Source: Xestospongia muta
Lineage: Eukaryota > Porifera > Demospongiae > Haplosclerida > Petrosiidae
Length of the DNA: 64,000 nucleotides
Assembly: GCA_963693285.1 (NCBI GenBank)
Contig: OY848925.1
Span: 5,806,932 to 5,870,931, forward strand
Reading direction: 5' to 3'
Part shown: piece after piece, positions 1 to 9,912 of the stretch
Position numbering within the stretch: the first letter of the stretch is position 1
How the letters are laid out: each line of letters opens with the position of its first letter
The notes under the pieces: model-generated
Database searches by the model: none
What the model saw: only the letters and a program-made list of their open reading frames with translations
Told to the model about the DNA's origin: nothing
Position numbers and translations under genes: made by a program

Positions 1-294
1 CCCCTCCCCCCCACCGCATATGTAAAGCATAGAAACCTTATAGCTTTGTATGGACGTGCATTTTATTAACTACAATTTAACTGAGGATAACTGGAACCTA
101 GCCAACCTAGCCTCCACACTTCCCTATATATATATAGACTATACACTTTGACCTAGACCCCGTGGTCGTAGTTCTCTTTGCCGCTTGATCTCAACTTATT
201 TCTCTCCTGCTCGTATTCTTCGCTCAGATATTGAAAGCACTTAGAAATCTATTGTGGTAGTGTATCAATATATCTCTGTAGAGTCTATACAAAT
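1..294 (+). promoter_or_regulatory. 5' flank of first receptor gene
   Basis: This is non-coding sequence upstream of the first receptor. A TATA-like alternating TA run lies at about 125-137. The stretch around 186-215 (cttgatctcaacttatttct) loosely resembles the block preceding the other subfamily-A receptors, so it is probably promoter plus 5' UTR. The transcription start cannot be placed from sequence. Confidence 0.4.
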
Positions 295-1389
295 ATGTTG
301 TCTAATTCAGAAGATACCTCTTGCAATGATTCTATTAAGGTTAAGAATGATTTTCGTCCAGTACTGATAGCCTGTTGTATTACTGGAGCTGTCTCTGCAT
401 TGATGTGTATACTTGCTATTGCCTTGATTGTCAGACTTCGTATGTATAAATCACTAACAAACAGAATAGTTCTGTATCTACTTGTAGCGGTTCTATTTTA
501 TTGTCTTACTACTGTGTTCGGGATTTCTGCCCTGTGGCATAACTACTGGAAAGGAGAGCACTACAAATTGTGTGTGGTTGAAGGCTTTTTAAATGGGTAC
601 TCAAGTTTGGTTCTGTTTTTTTCTACTCTAATGGTTACTCTACATTTAACAATTATGGTTCTTTTTACCAGTTCCTATGAGAAGATCACTAAACGTACAT
701 GCTGTACATGTACAATTTTAGATGCTTTCTATCTTCTCTTCTCATGGATTTTGTCATTAATAATTGCCTGGATACCCTTTGTTCATAACAACTATGGTCT
801 ATCAGGTCTATGGTGTTGGATAAGGATGTACAATGATAATTGCTCCTGGAATGAGAAAGGGATGCTTGAGGTTTATGGTACAGATTATGGTGAACTAATT
901 TTAGGCCTATCCCTCAATAATTTTGTTTTGTTTGTTGTGGTAGTTACTCTGTGTAAACGATCTTGTTACAATACCTTTTCTTTGGAATATCGTAAGGTAC
1001 TCAAACAAATTCTACCATTAATTATCTTTCCAATAATATATCAGGTACTTAATTTGATTGCTCTTATAAACCACATATACCAATCAGTAAAAAGTGGAAA
1101 ATATTTGAAAGGATTGTTTTTTGCTCATGGTGTTACAAATTCTGGTTGGGGGTTCTTTGCAGGGCTTTTTATTATCATTTATCTATTAACACTTTCAGAA
1201 TTTAGGAATAAAGTGATGAAATGCATAGGAGTAATAACGACAGTAGTGAACCTTGATGTTATTGAACGTGAACCCCTTAGTGATCAAGACTTAAAAGATC
1301 CTTCATATGGGACCATGACAACAGATCCAACTGTTTTTATTTTTTCATCTGAAAGCTGTGAGAATATAGAAGATGAACAAATCCACTAA
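295..1389 (+). CDS. Seven-transmembrane receptor, cAMP-receptor-like (A subfamily, copy 1)
   Basis: Single-exon 364-residue protein with seven hydrophobic segments, at roughly residues 23-48, 57-80, 98-125, 144-165, 200-222, 236-258 and 275-298, and a 60-residue cytoplasmic tail. The second extracellular loop holds a G-L-W-C-W-I-R motif, and a Cys lies after the W-K-G-E loop before TM3, so the usual TM3-loop disulfide is possible. The W-C-W-I loop and overall layout recall the cAMP-receptor-like/secretin-related GPCR superfamily; the ligand is unknown. It starts at the first ATG after a TA-rich flank. This is the most divergent A copy: it has a Cys/Thr-rich insert in intracellular loop 2 (about residues 134-141) absent from the other copies. 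Family assignment is by motif, so moderately sure. Confidence 0.75.
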   Translation: MLSNSEDTSCNDSIKVKNDFRPVLIACCITGAVSALMCILAIALIVRLRMYKSLTNRIVLYLLVAVLFYCLTTVFGISALWHNYWKGEHYKLCVVEGFLNGYSSLVLFFSTLMVTLHLTIMVLFTSSYEKITKRTCCTCTILDAFYLLFSWILSLIIAWIPFVHNNYGLSGLWCWIRMYNDNCSWNEKGMLEVYGTDYGELILGLSLNNFVLFVVVVTLCKRSCYNTFSLEYRKVLKQILPLIIFPIIYQVLNLIALINHIYQSVKSGKYLKGLFFAHGVTNSGWGFFAGLFIIIYLLTLSEFRNKVMKCIGVITTVVNLDVIEREPLSDQDLKDPSYGTMTTDPTVFIFSSESCENIEDEQIH

Positions 1390-2491
1390 CACACTATAAA
1401 TATTGATTGTTTAATTTAACCAATCCATTGTCATTTTTGCTGCAATTAGTAGATATACATCATTGTTATACTCTGTTTGAGTTGAGTCGGTCCCTTTATT
1501 AAAAAAAAGGTGTTGTATACATGGTAGGTATTAGCACTGAAGTACATTTAATATTATTCATTGTTAGTTCACGTGAATGTCATGCGAACAGACCACGTTT
1601 TCTTTCGTTCTCGTGAAAAAAGCAAAAGGAAGAAGGCTGAAATCACAAACAAAATAGGTTGTTGCGAATGTCTATGACTATTTCGAGAAAGTCAGCAGAC
1701 GTCAACGGACTATAAATAGATTGATTGCTTAACCAATTCAGGATCATTAGGTTGCATTCATGCGCTAACAATATATATATTGTGTATTAGTACAACTTCA
1801 GCCATTAACTACATGAATTAGTATCAGACTGTCAAGGAATCTGCCTCAGATCAGTTGTAAATGAATTAATGATGTCATAATAGTAAAATGGTTGATGTTA
1901 TCATGATGTCCTATGAATGTCAACTGACTAAAATCATTTTATTGAATGATTAAATGATAATAAACATAGTAATCTTGTAAATATACTCAGTACTCCCAGT
2001 ATTTTCAATATAAATATGTATATATTATATATAATTATATTGATCCCAATGAACTAATGGACAACACATTTCCAAGACAACTAATTTCAATAATCACGTG
2101 TCATAGATTAATTAAGTGGTTATAAGTTAGTAATGTGTATGGTGTGCTGTTTGTTTCAAAATTTTAATCTCAATCGACCGACTAGTAACAATTAATCGAT
2201 CAATCAATATCGAATGTAAAACTCCATCGTATGACTAAATAAAACGCAGAGCGCGAGTACCATGAGCCGTCTCTTAGAATTGAACGTCTTCAAAATGTTT
2301 CCAGTTGGATTAGGTTCCTGATTTTGATTATAGTAACAATTGATCATCAATATCGATTGTAAAGCTCTGTATACTAATTGAGAAAGTTGTGAGGATTTAG
2401 AATCAAGATTTTGAAACAAATGGCACACCATAATAATTTTCAGTTAATAATTTGTATTGTTATTCTATTATAACAATATAGTAAGTCAGTT
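1390..2491. other. Intergenic, remnant receptor flanks
   Basis: No gene is supported here. The stretch at about 1826-1965 matches about 24895-25060 (shared gatgttatcatgat and gaatgtcaactgact), which lies upstream of a B-subfamily receptor. It is therefore a duplicated 5' flank of a B-type unit that is now broken. Confidence 0.6.
2041..2140 (+). promoter_or_regulatory. B-type receptor upstream block with E-box (copy 1)
   Basis: An E-box CACGTG at 2095-2100 is followed by attaattaagtggttataag. The same arrangement lies upstream of the three intact B receptors near 25301, 26941 and 28571. Here it precedes a receptor fragment only, so it is a relic promoter. Confidence 0.5.
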
Positions 2492-2533
2492 TTGACAGGA
2501 AGTAGGGGGAGTGATCACTGTGATGGAAGCAAC

Positions 2534-2700
2534 ATGTCCACCTACAACAATCAGTTAGATGATTTCTTTTGCAATCTTTCAATAAAGCATGATCTGTTAC
2601 CAGCATTGATCATATACATCACCAGTGGAACTGTCTCTGTTATTGTGTGTATAATTGTTGTTGCCTTCATGACTTTCGTTCAAACCATTGACAGATGATA
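2534..2700 (+). pseudogene. B-subfamily receptor N-terminal fragment
   Basis: The ATG at 2534 opens a frame that matches the N-terminus and TM1 of the B receptors (about 48 residues: N-terminal asparagine-rich stretch, C-N-L-S-I-K-H-D, then the TM1 hydrophobic run). The match breaks where intact genes continue into R-M-F-K: a deletion of about 10 bp in the tttcttt/cgtatgttc region shifts the frame to a TGA. Nothing from TM2 onward is present. Confidence 0.8.
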
Positions 2701-3211
2701 ATTAAGCATCCACCGAATGAACATCATTACTGTGCCCCAGTGCTAACTAAACTATGATATATAGGCTTATGCAGTAATTAAATTTAAATATAGGTCATAA
2801 CATTATATTATTGGTATATGACTGAGACTTAATTACAACAACAGAGAGCTTTTAGTTCAGGAATTATATGTCAGTATGATATAATAGCTTTTTGTTCATA
2901 ATAATTATAAACACTTTAGTTTAAAGTTTACATTATAATAATCTGCATTGATCTCCATGTAATGAGATCACAAGAAGGTTTCATTATGTACTAGTATATT
3001 CACGCAGTTAAGTAGGCATTTTTACCACAAAAGAAAACCTCTAAACACAGAAACCTTTCAAATACATAGTACACACAGATGTTACTTAGTTGATATACAC
3101 ATAACCACTAATTAAATCATACTGAAACAGTCACACCTCCTTTGCTGTCCTTTCAGTTATAAGTCCTCACTTCATTTCAAGTATATATAAGGTCAGCATT
3201 GTTATCTCTCT
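2701..3211. other. Non-coding, A-type receptor 5' flank relic
   Basis: No coding signal. From about 2945 it resembles the flanks at 20340-20530 and 22270-22470 (shared gatctc...gagatcacaagaaggtttcatt), so it is the duplicated upstream region of an A-type receptor. Confidence 0.5.
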
Positions 3212-3242
3212 GTCATGTGATCTTATAAGTCACTTGATCTCC
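3212..3242 (+). promoter_or_regulatory. A-type receptor upstream element (copy 1)
   Basis: A 31-bp block starting gtcatgtgatcttataag and ending cacttgatctcc. Near-identical copies lie at 20536, 22476 and 24420, each about 75 bp upstream of an A-type ATG. It contains the 8-mer TCATGTGA, an M-box/TFE-like E-box half. Conservation may reflect recent duplication as well as function. Confidence 0.55.
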
Positions 3243-3315
3243 TCACTTTATTATTCTCTTAAACTTTTCATTTGCCAGAGCCCAAAAAGAATATATATAC
3301 TGTGGTATAGTGTAT

Positions 3316-3443
3316 AACTATTGCCTGGATACCCTTTGTTCATAACAACTATGGTTTATCAGGTCCATGGTGCTGGATAAGGCTGTACAATGATGATTGC
3401 TCCTGAAATAAGGAAGGAATGATTGAAGTTTATGGTTTGTGGT
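3316..3443 (+). pseudogene. Receptor fragment, left half of a split gene
   Basis: The translation covers the end of TM4 through the second extracellular loop (A-W-I-P-F-V-H-N-N-Y-G and G-P-W-C-W-I-R) to Y-G-L-W, with a TGA replacing the Trp after C-S. The nucleotide match to 26740-26860 and 28370-28490 is nearly exact and stops abruptly at TTTGTGGT (3436-3443). The continuation of the same gene resumes at 19047 with the same eight bases. Confidence 0.85.
3436..3443. repeat. Target site duplication, left copy
   Basis: TTTGTGGT. It is repeated at 19047-19054 directly beyond the other end of the insertion. The uninterrupted paralogous sites at 26854-26861 and 28486-28493 hold it once. Confidence 0.8.
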
Positions 3444-3482
3444 CACTGGTGTATTTAGACCCGGGCAGGCACGGGCATTGCC
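3444..3482 (+). repeat. Left terminal sequence of the insertion
   Basis: Terminal motif CACTGGTGTATTTAG followed by a GC-rich inverted repeat, CCCGGGCA (about 3461-3468) and TGCCCGGG (about 3479-3486), in otherwise AT-rich DNA. Confidence 0.7.
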
Positions 3483-3531
3483 CGGGTAAAACAATCTGCT
3501 CATAAAAAATTGCAATTTAGGAGTCACGGAC

Positions 3532-3562
3532 AGCTACTGGCTTCTACAGCTGCTACTTTAAT
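3532..3562 (+). repeat. Sub-terminal direct repeat, left copy
   Basis: A 31-bp stretch beginning agctactggcttctacag. It matches 18878-18908 at about 29 of 31 positions, in the same orientation. The two copies sit about 90 and 140 bp inside the two ends of the insertion. Confidence 0.65.
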
Positions 3563-3675
3563 AGGTGTGGTATGTAACTATGGAAAAATGCAAATCCGCG
3601 AGTAAACATGGCGGTAAGCTACTTAGAAGATGGTTGTATTATGCTTTTCTATTTAAACAAACTGAAGGAGGAGAT

Positions 3676-4267
3676 GATTTAAGATACAAAGAAGATATAA
3701 ACAATGTTGGAGTAGGTCTACAATGTCGACCAATGAACAAGACAGAGATCAAGAACAATAACACAGTCAATATTGATCAAACAAAAGGAGAAATTATAGG
3801 TACAAAATTAATATATACAATAAAAATAAGTAAGTACTAGTTATATTACATCAACTATTATCTATTTATATGTCCATCTATTTAGGTAGTAAGTTGTCTG
3901 GTATTTTCTTCTTAAGGGGAAACACTTGCCAAATACTTTGTCATCTTGCAAAGTACCTTCTCTTACACTAAGTGAGTGGTAATACCAGATAGACACTTAG
4001 GACGTATAGAAGACTTTCATATGTCAGATCCGGCCAACCAGACTACAGCCTTCATTGATGAATGGATCATTCATACTGATTGTATATTATTAATTAATAT
4101 TATAATCTTATATAACAAAACAGTCAATTTGCCTAATACAAAGAGTATGAGAGAAACTACATAGACTATTACTTTTGATATGGTATTTACAGCTGATACT
4201 AGTCAGGCAGAAGTTTACAACGAGACAGTATGACCTATTGTGGATGCTGTATTAGAAGAATATATTG
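3676..4267 (+). pseudogene. Kinesin motor-domain fragment
   Basis: Two exon-like pieces are recognisable. At about 3697-3799, V-G-L-Q-C-R-P-M-N-K-T-E-I...V-N-I-D matches the first beta strand of the kinesin motor (usually V-x-V-R-C-R-P-M-N). At 4165-4267, after a tag acceptor, T-F-D-M-V-F-T-A-D-T-S-Q-A-E-V-Y-N-E-T-V-stop-P-I-V-D-A-V-L-E-E-Y matches the block before the P-loop, with TGA (4231-4233) where kinesins have Arg. The second piece ends at a GT donor. The P-loop, switch motifs and all later parts are missing, so it cannot make a motor. Kinesin-2 (KIF3/KIF17) is the closest family by memory. Confidence 0.75.
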
Positions 4268-5053
4268 GTATAATGGATGAATGGATAGATTGATAGATGG
4301 ATATATGGATGGATGAATGTATTAATGGACAGTATGGCATACACATTAAGAGATGAATGGTTTTGAACATATTTCAAAGACTGGAGCTACTGGTATTAGG
4401 AGGTTTACACTTTAAGCAGCAACTTCTTGTTCATTTATCCTTAGCAACTGTTACTTTTTTGCCTTTATAGAACTATTATATACATTTTAATGAAATATAT
4501 AGTATATTTTTGTAATATTGTTTAAACAAGTCTTTTATATTATATAATTATAAATGAACTTTTCGTAATAATATGACTAAAATAAAATTTCATGAAAGAC
4601 ATTGAATGTTTTCCAGCTGCTCCTCCTTTAGTTCCTTGTCGTAATTCAAGTATAGATTACTTAAACCATTTTATTATAGTTCTGTCATTCCATGGGAATA
4701 TTACACTAGTACAGAATGTCCCCAGGTGTAATATGTCCTGAGGGACAAATTTAGGGTGGAACAAATGTACTGTGACATTGTATACTGAACTTAATTATAA
4801 TTATTGTATTATATTAGATATTCTACTAAATATTATTATATTATTGTTATTTTAATTACTAACTATTGTTTTATAATAACACAGTGAAACTATTAGCAGA
4901 TGAATCTATAATATATGACAGAAGTTAAATGATTTAAACAACTCTCTGATATTTATTATATTAAGAGTCAAGATAACTGGCCATCAAATATGTTGCTTCT
5001 CGTATCTACAGATAAAGTAATTATAAACAGAGTTGATATATCAGAGCTCCAGT
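4268..5053. other. Gap between two gene fragments
   Basis: A tgga-rich simple repeat lies at about 4272-4320, then AT-rich DNA. It contains no further kinesin exon and none of the FERM exons expected next for the neighbouring minus-strand gene. It carries the repeat at 4735-4777. Confidence 0.5.
4735..4777 (+). repeat. Junction repeat, copy 1
   Basis: gtcctgagggacaaattt followed by agggtggaacaaatg. It matches 9872-9912 over about 41 bp with few differences. Both copies lie at points where a gene fragment is cut off. Confidence 0.6.
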
Positions 5054-5239
5054 TACCTTTAACTTGGGCATGGAGAGGAGTTTACTGTTTGGGAAGAGAT
5101 AAAAGACATCAATGTCCTCTTCACCAGGCCAGTCACTCATCAGTGCAAACTCTGTAGAATGAGTATCATGCATACCAATCTCCTGATTTATATGAGAAAT
5201 AAATTCTTGAACTGTAGTAATAGAATCACATTCAATATC

Positions 5240-5263
5240 CTGAGAGAGAGAGAGAGAGAGAGA
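5240..5263. repeat. GA/CT microsatellite at splice acceptor
   Basis: About 11 GA units on the plus strand. On the minus strand this is a CT tract running directly into the CAG acceptor of the FERM exon. Confidence 0.8.
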
Positions 5264-5808
5264 TATCAAATACCATACATTCATACGTTTATCTCACCAG
5301 TGAACTATCATTCAATAGATGTACTGGTAACTTTATTCTAAGTTGCATTATACATGTGATGTGTATTGGACGAGACATTAAACTGTGCAATTCAAACCAC
5401 GATGGTTTCTTTTCCCGTAGTCCATTTTTCTCGACATGTGTTAGACGTTGTTCACACAGGTTTGCTAACTGAGCAAGAGCAGTTTGTAAAGATCCCATTG
5501 TAGATCGCATACGAGTGAGAAAGGTTTGCAAGTACCACTGGAACAGTTTTCTTCTCGGTAGAAAATGTGGCAGTAACAATGATAAGAGATACCAACTTTG
5601 TAGAATGCAGAAATTTTCTAAGTTAGGAGGACTCGATATTTGTCTTAATATTTGACAGTAGAGTTCATCACGTAATTCAGGTTGTGTGAGACACTTGTTA
5701 GCTAACTGTTGGACAGAATGTATGTGATAGTCAAGACAGAGTGGATCAAATTGTGTCGTGATGAAGAGATGTACAGTCTGAGGATAAGAAAAATTAAGTT
5801 TTATAAAT

Positions 5809-5830
5809 ATCACATGACTATCACATGACC
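5809..5830. repeat. Doubled TCACATGA motif
   Basis: atcacatgact followed by atcacatgacc, two copies 10 bp apart, in an intron of the PLEKHH-like fragment. A matching doublet is found at 8937 and at 31800. Confidence 0.6.
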
Positions 5831-6141
5831 ACCATTTACTTTGAACATTTGAACAGCTTCTGTACCAAGAGCAGCTGAAGGTAATGATATAAGTGGCTCA
5901 TGAATCAACTCTTTTGTGTAATTTAGTACAGGATTACACCACAGGGCAGATGCTTTAGAAGGAGAACATATAGTGTTATATTTCACTACATTTACAATAC
6001 ATGTACTTACATGTAGTGACACCTTCTCGTTCAGTATGCCAAAGTCTGGCTACTAATTTCTCCGTCAGTGTGAGCTCAGGTCCTGTCTCACCACATGAAG
6101 CTGACACTAAGTGATAGTACCATAAGTCCTATGTGTGTGCA

Positions 6142-6178
<37 letters not shown>

Positions 6179-6702
6179 AAGGTGAGCACTGACTTACAAC
6201 AGACACTATAATTACTGACCTTTTCATCTTTATTTGGCAGAGATATTGAGATCCAGTCATCTCCATCACTGACTCCGCCTCCTCTTTCATTTCCAGCCCC
6301 TCCCATTTCAACGACAATAGTGAACTCCTCTTTGACTTGGCTAGAGAACAATGTTGAAGAAGAACGACCACGTTGATCTGGTACATCAACACTATGTCGA
6401 ATCATAGCGTCAACCAAAAGAAATTTCTGCATAGGCTGTGCATTAGGGTCCTGGTAGACCGTTAATGATTGATCGACAAGGGTAATCCACATTTTTTGAG
6501 GGACATGAGACAAAATTGGGAGTTTCTAGCCATTTTTTTTAAAATTGAGTTTAAATTAAAATTAAAATTAAATTGATTATAATACTAACCACTTTGGCCC
6601 ATCCAGCAGGTAAATCTTTAGTAGAAGATGACGATAAATTTGTCTGACACATTCTCATAACAGTCTGTAGTACTAGAGAATGAGTGTGTTAGAACATATA
6701 AT

Positions 6703-7088
6703 ATACACACAGTGTACTACTGTATGTAATATATACACAGTGTACTACTGTATGTAATATATACATAGTGTACTACTATATGTAATATATACACAGAGTA
6801 TTACTGTATGTAATATATACACAGTGTACTACTATATGTAATATATACACAGTGTACTACTGTATGTAATATATACATAGTGTACTACTGTATATAATAT
6901 ATACACAGTGTACTACTGTATGTAATATATACACAGTGTACTACTATATGCAATATATACACAGAGTATTACTGTATGTAATATATACACATTGTACTAC
7001 TGTATGTAATATATACACAGTGTACTACTGTATGTAATATATACACAGTGTACTACTGTATGTAATGTATATACAGTGTACTACTGTA
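6703..7088. repeat. Minisatellite in intron
   Basis: About 14 copies of a 27-28 bp unit (gtgtactactgtatgtaat plus atatacaca) with point differences, wholly inside an intron of the PLEKHH-like fragment. Confidence 0.85.
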
Positions 7089-7977
7089 CCTTTGATCCAT
7101 TCTTCACAGTCAGCATTGCTATCAGCAACAAAATGATAGGTTCTGGTGGGTGTGGCCAGCTAACAAGGGAGGGGGTGGCATAGGAATGGTAATATTGGAT
7201 TGAATCTTACTTGAAAGGAACTTGTCATTTCATGTCGAGTTATTTTACACCAAGCAGCAAGATTGATCACACCCTTAGCTCTGCAGTTAGGGGTTTTCTA
7301 CATTAGACATAAGTAAATCAGATATCAAACTGAATTGGTCTTTTCTGATGTACTTTTGAGAAATATTTCAACTCCTTTCCTTTGAGGACAAACCAGCGTC
7401 TTGTCCAATGTTTCAAACGAGGGTCCAACTTATGCAAGTAACCTTGTTTCTCACATAGAATCTGATGTAGGAAAGTCATCCAATTATTAATTGTAATATG
7501 ATGTAATATATTGTGTATAAACATATATGATGTAATGTGACATAATATGATGTAATGTTAATATAGCATAATGTGATGTAATATCACGTAATACATGTAA
7601 TATCATGTGATATTATGTAATATTATGTAATGTAATCATACACTGTTTCCTGATGCACCAGGTAAAGTAGTTGTGTATTTACGATCACGAGTAAATTCTG
7701 GAGGTACAGATGGATCATGTTGCACAGGTTCAACATAACCAAATGAAGCATCTGGTGGTATTACATAATCATCGCTATCAGAATCTGAACTAACACTAGA
7801 ATCTAGATGAATGGATGAATGAATGGATACTTCAAACCTGTTTTCTGCTGTTGTGATGGAATAGGAGACATAACAGAAGATGACACTGATGTTTTAGTAT
7901 GATATGAATCAGCTGAAGGTAAGTCTGATAATGAAACTGAAGGCATTAAGATATTGAAACTGAAAACATTCTCTTAG

Positions 7978-8594
7978 CCATATTGAAGGAGTTGGATCAT
8001 ATTCCATGGGATAAAGTATCTTTGACACTTCTTGCTCTTTCCAATTTAGTTGAAAGGAACATGGGAGGGACTTCAGGAGCAGTAAGGGGTCTAGTAATAA
8101 TACCAGAACTTTATTGATCACTTCTCAGATTTATACTCTATTCTTGACATCAGCATCTGCTACCATAGGAGAAGGTGACAACCCACAGCAATGGGCACAA
8201 GCTTTATTAGCAGGTATAAATTCTATAAAACTCTATGGTGGTGCTGATATTGGAGATTGGACTATGGTAAGGATTTTATAATTTGTCTTGAAATCTTGAC
8301 TGTAGTTAGATGCTCTTGTACCAGCTGGTGCTACCTTACAAGATCTTCTCAATACATCAGATACTCCGACCAATGCTGTATTAAAAAAGGCTGTAGAAGT
8401 AAGTGATAAATCTTTCATTATTAAATTAATACAGACTTTTAAAGGCTGCTAGAGAGGGGACAACTGCTACTCAGAAGATGTCAGCTCAAGCTGGGAGAGC
8501 CAGCTATGTACATGTTAGTCAGTTAACACAGCCTGATCCTGGAGCTAAAGCAGTATTAATATGGCTAGAAGCTATCTTATATGCTTTGACATGA
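7978..8594 (+). pseudogene. TKFC: Triokinase/FMN cyclase (TKFC, DAK) C-terminal fragment
   Basis: Four exons (7978-8081, 8129-8266, 8306-8398, 8445-8594) join in frame and give the end of the DhaL/Dak2 domain: the N-M-G-G-T-S-G-A turn, G-G-A-D-I-G-D-W-T-M-L-D-A-L, A-G-R-A-S-Y-V and L-T-Q-P-D-P-G-A, then a TGA and AATAAA. Intact enzymes phosphorylate dihydroxyacetone and glyceraldehyde in the cytosol. The N-terminal DhaK domain, with its substrate-binding His, and the G-D-G-D-C-G nucleotide/metal motif of DhaL are missing. The sequence immediately upstream belongs to the opposite-strand PLEKHH fragment, so this gene is cut at about 7965-7977. No stops lie inside the retained exons. Confidence 0.85.
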
Positions 8595-8645
8595 AATAAA
8601 TTATTTGTGTGTGTTTCTTATCAAATTGATTATGTAATATTAATT

Positions 8646-9722
8646 TTATTTTACATGATCTGCTAACTGATGTCGTATTTCCCATCGTAAAGCTTGTCTC
8701 TTTTTCTCTGTTGGTATGACATAGTCACTAGGACGTTGGACACGATGACAGGGTACATAAAAAGGTGTGTCTTGTAGGAGGAGCTGTTCCTGTGTACATA
8801 GTGAAGACAAAGGTCAATGTTATATACAGTCCATACTCTAATGTGCCATCTCAATTGACTCCTTGTTTTCTCCCCAGGTGCTTTTTGGTTATCCCATATC
8901 TCTCTAAATTCATGATATCTATAAGAAATTGATGAACACATGACTATCACATGACTGACCTCTGAACAGAATCATTTTTCTTTAGACCACGCGTGTGAGG
9001 GTGACTAGTTGGAGGTCTGATGACTATACAGTTTACAATGAAATAATAGATAAGGTGTTGTCACATGACACTCACATGATTTGACTGGGTGAGATTTATC
9101 ATGACATTTTTGAGAAGGAACACTTTCATTGTTAACCAATAATCTACAACTACCAGTAGTATCTGTTAGTAGTATAATAAGTAATCTCTATTGATAATCA
9201 CTTATATGTACCATCACTTAATATCGACGTATTAGCTGGAACTTCCCCAATTTTCCTACAATAAACTCTTGTATCCATGGCAACTGTATTATGATTACCT
9301 TAACACTTTCCTTTTCATTGGATGTCCACCTGAATGATTTATGGATACTTCTACTAATTTGTGGGTGTGGTCAACAAGGGGAGTCGATACTGTTGACATT
9401 GTACTATTTTCTCTAGAGACTCTAATCTTTGAGACAGCTGGAGTACAAGAACTATTTTCTAATATTATAATATATAATATAACTACCAAATCTCTATCAA
9501 ACCTTGATTTGAGCTAGAGCTCGTGAAACTCTGGTCTTTTTCTTCTAGCAGCTGCAGAAATTCTATCAATATTACTCATGAAATGCGTATAACTAATAAA
9601 TGTCTTTATTTACCTAAAGTGTATGCTTCAATTTCTTCTTGGGTAACGTGTCTCACTCCCATAAATTCCAGTTGTTGCCTCACATATTCTCTAGCAACTG
9701 ACAAGTCCATACTGATGGCCAT
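8646..9722 (-). CDS. HYLS1: HYLS1 centriolar protein
   Basis: The first exon (ATG at 9722) encodes M-A-I-S-M-D-L-S-V-A-R-E-Y-V-R-Q-Q-L-E and ends at about 9616 with E-E-I-E-A-Y-T-L. Later exons carry P-M-K-R-K-V-L-R (near 9300), the HYLS1 box R-Y-H-E-F-R-E-I-W...P-G-E-K-T-R-S-Q-L-R-W (about 8925-8825), and the conserved C-terminus Y-V-I-P-T-E-K-K-R-Q-A-L-R-W (about 8790-8655), then TAA. HYLS1 binds SAS-4/CPAP, is built into centrioles and is needed for cilia. The gene looks complete, with at least five exons and short introns, so it may still work. It runs toward TKFC and its 5' end faces the YEATS4 remnant. Confidence 0.85.
8937..8955. repeat. Doubled CACATGAC motif
   Basis: cacatgactatcacatgac, identical over 19 bp to part of 5811-5829, in an intron of HYLS1. 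A further pair, tcacatgacactcacatga, lies at 9061-9079. Confidence 0.6.
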
Positions 9723-9871
9723 AACTGTTTTAAACTACCCCGCCACTGGTGCCCACTCGCCCAGGCTGCCCAGCATTAAAGGAGTATACGGTATAATATA
9801 CTGTACCGTTGTCGGAGTGCAGAATACTTTCTTAACTGATCCCTCTGGGAGATCTTGCACTATTGTAATAG

Positions 9872-9912
9872 GTCCTGGGGGCAAATTTAGGGGGAACAAA
9901 TGCACTATGACA
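9872..9912 (+). repeat. Junction repeat, copy 2
   Basis: gtcctgggggcaaattta followed by gggggaacaaatg. It is the second copy of the element at 4735-4777 and abuts the 5' edge of the YEATS4 remnant. Confidence 0.6.

Larger units (their letters stand above)
5054..7962 (-). pseudogene. PLEKHH/MAX-1-like gene fragment (PH-PH-MyTH4-start of FERM)
   Basis: Exons read on the minus strand give, in order: an acidic Ser-rich linker (about 7962-7640); a first PH domain (7460-7090: G-Y-L-H-K-L, then W-T-R-R-W-F-V-L-K, ending F-V-A-D-S-N-A-D-C-E-E-W-I); a second PH-like domain (about 6680-6235); a MyTH4 domain (6115-5342: E-L-R-D-E-L-Y-C-Q-I, W-Y-L-L-S-L, P-R-R-K-L); and the first exon of a FERM domain (5240-5054), ending at a donor after K-L-K. 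This order is that of PLEKHH1/2 (C. elegans MAX-1), adaptors in axon guidance and cytoskeletal signalling. The rest of the FERM domain and the N-terminal coiled-coil part are absent, and the next exons to the right belong to other genes. The readable exons show no stop, so the break may be recent. A CT tract forms the acceptor at 5263-5240. Confidence 0.8.

Noticed and set aside
54..140. tRNA or other structured RNA near the left edge
   Set aside because: No cloverleaf or internal promoter boxes could be found here or elsewhere in the window.
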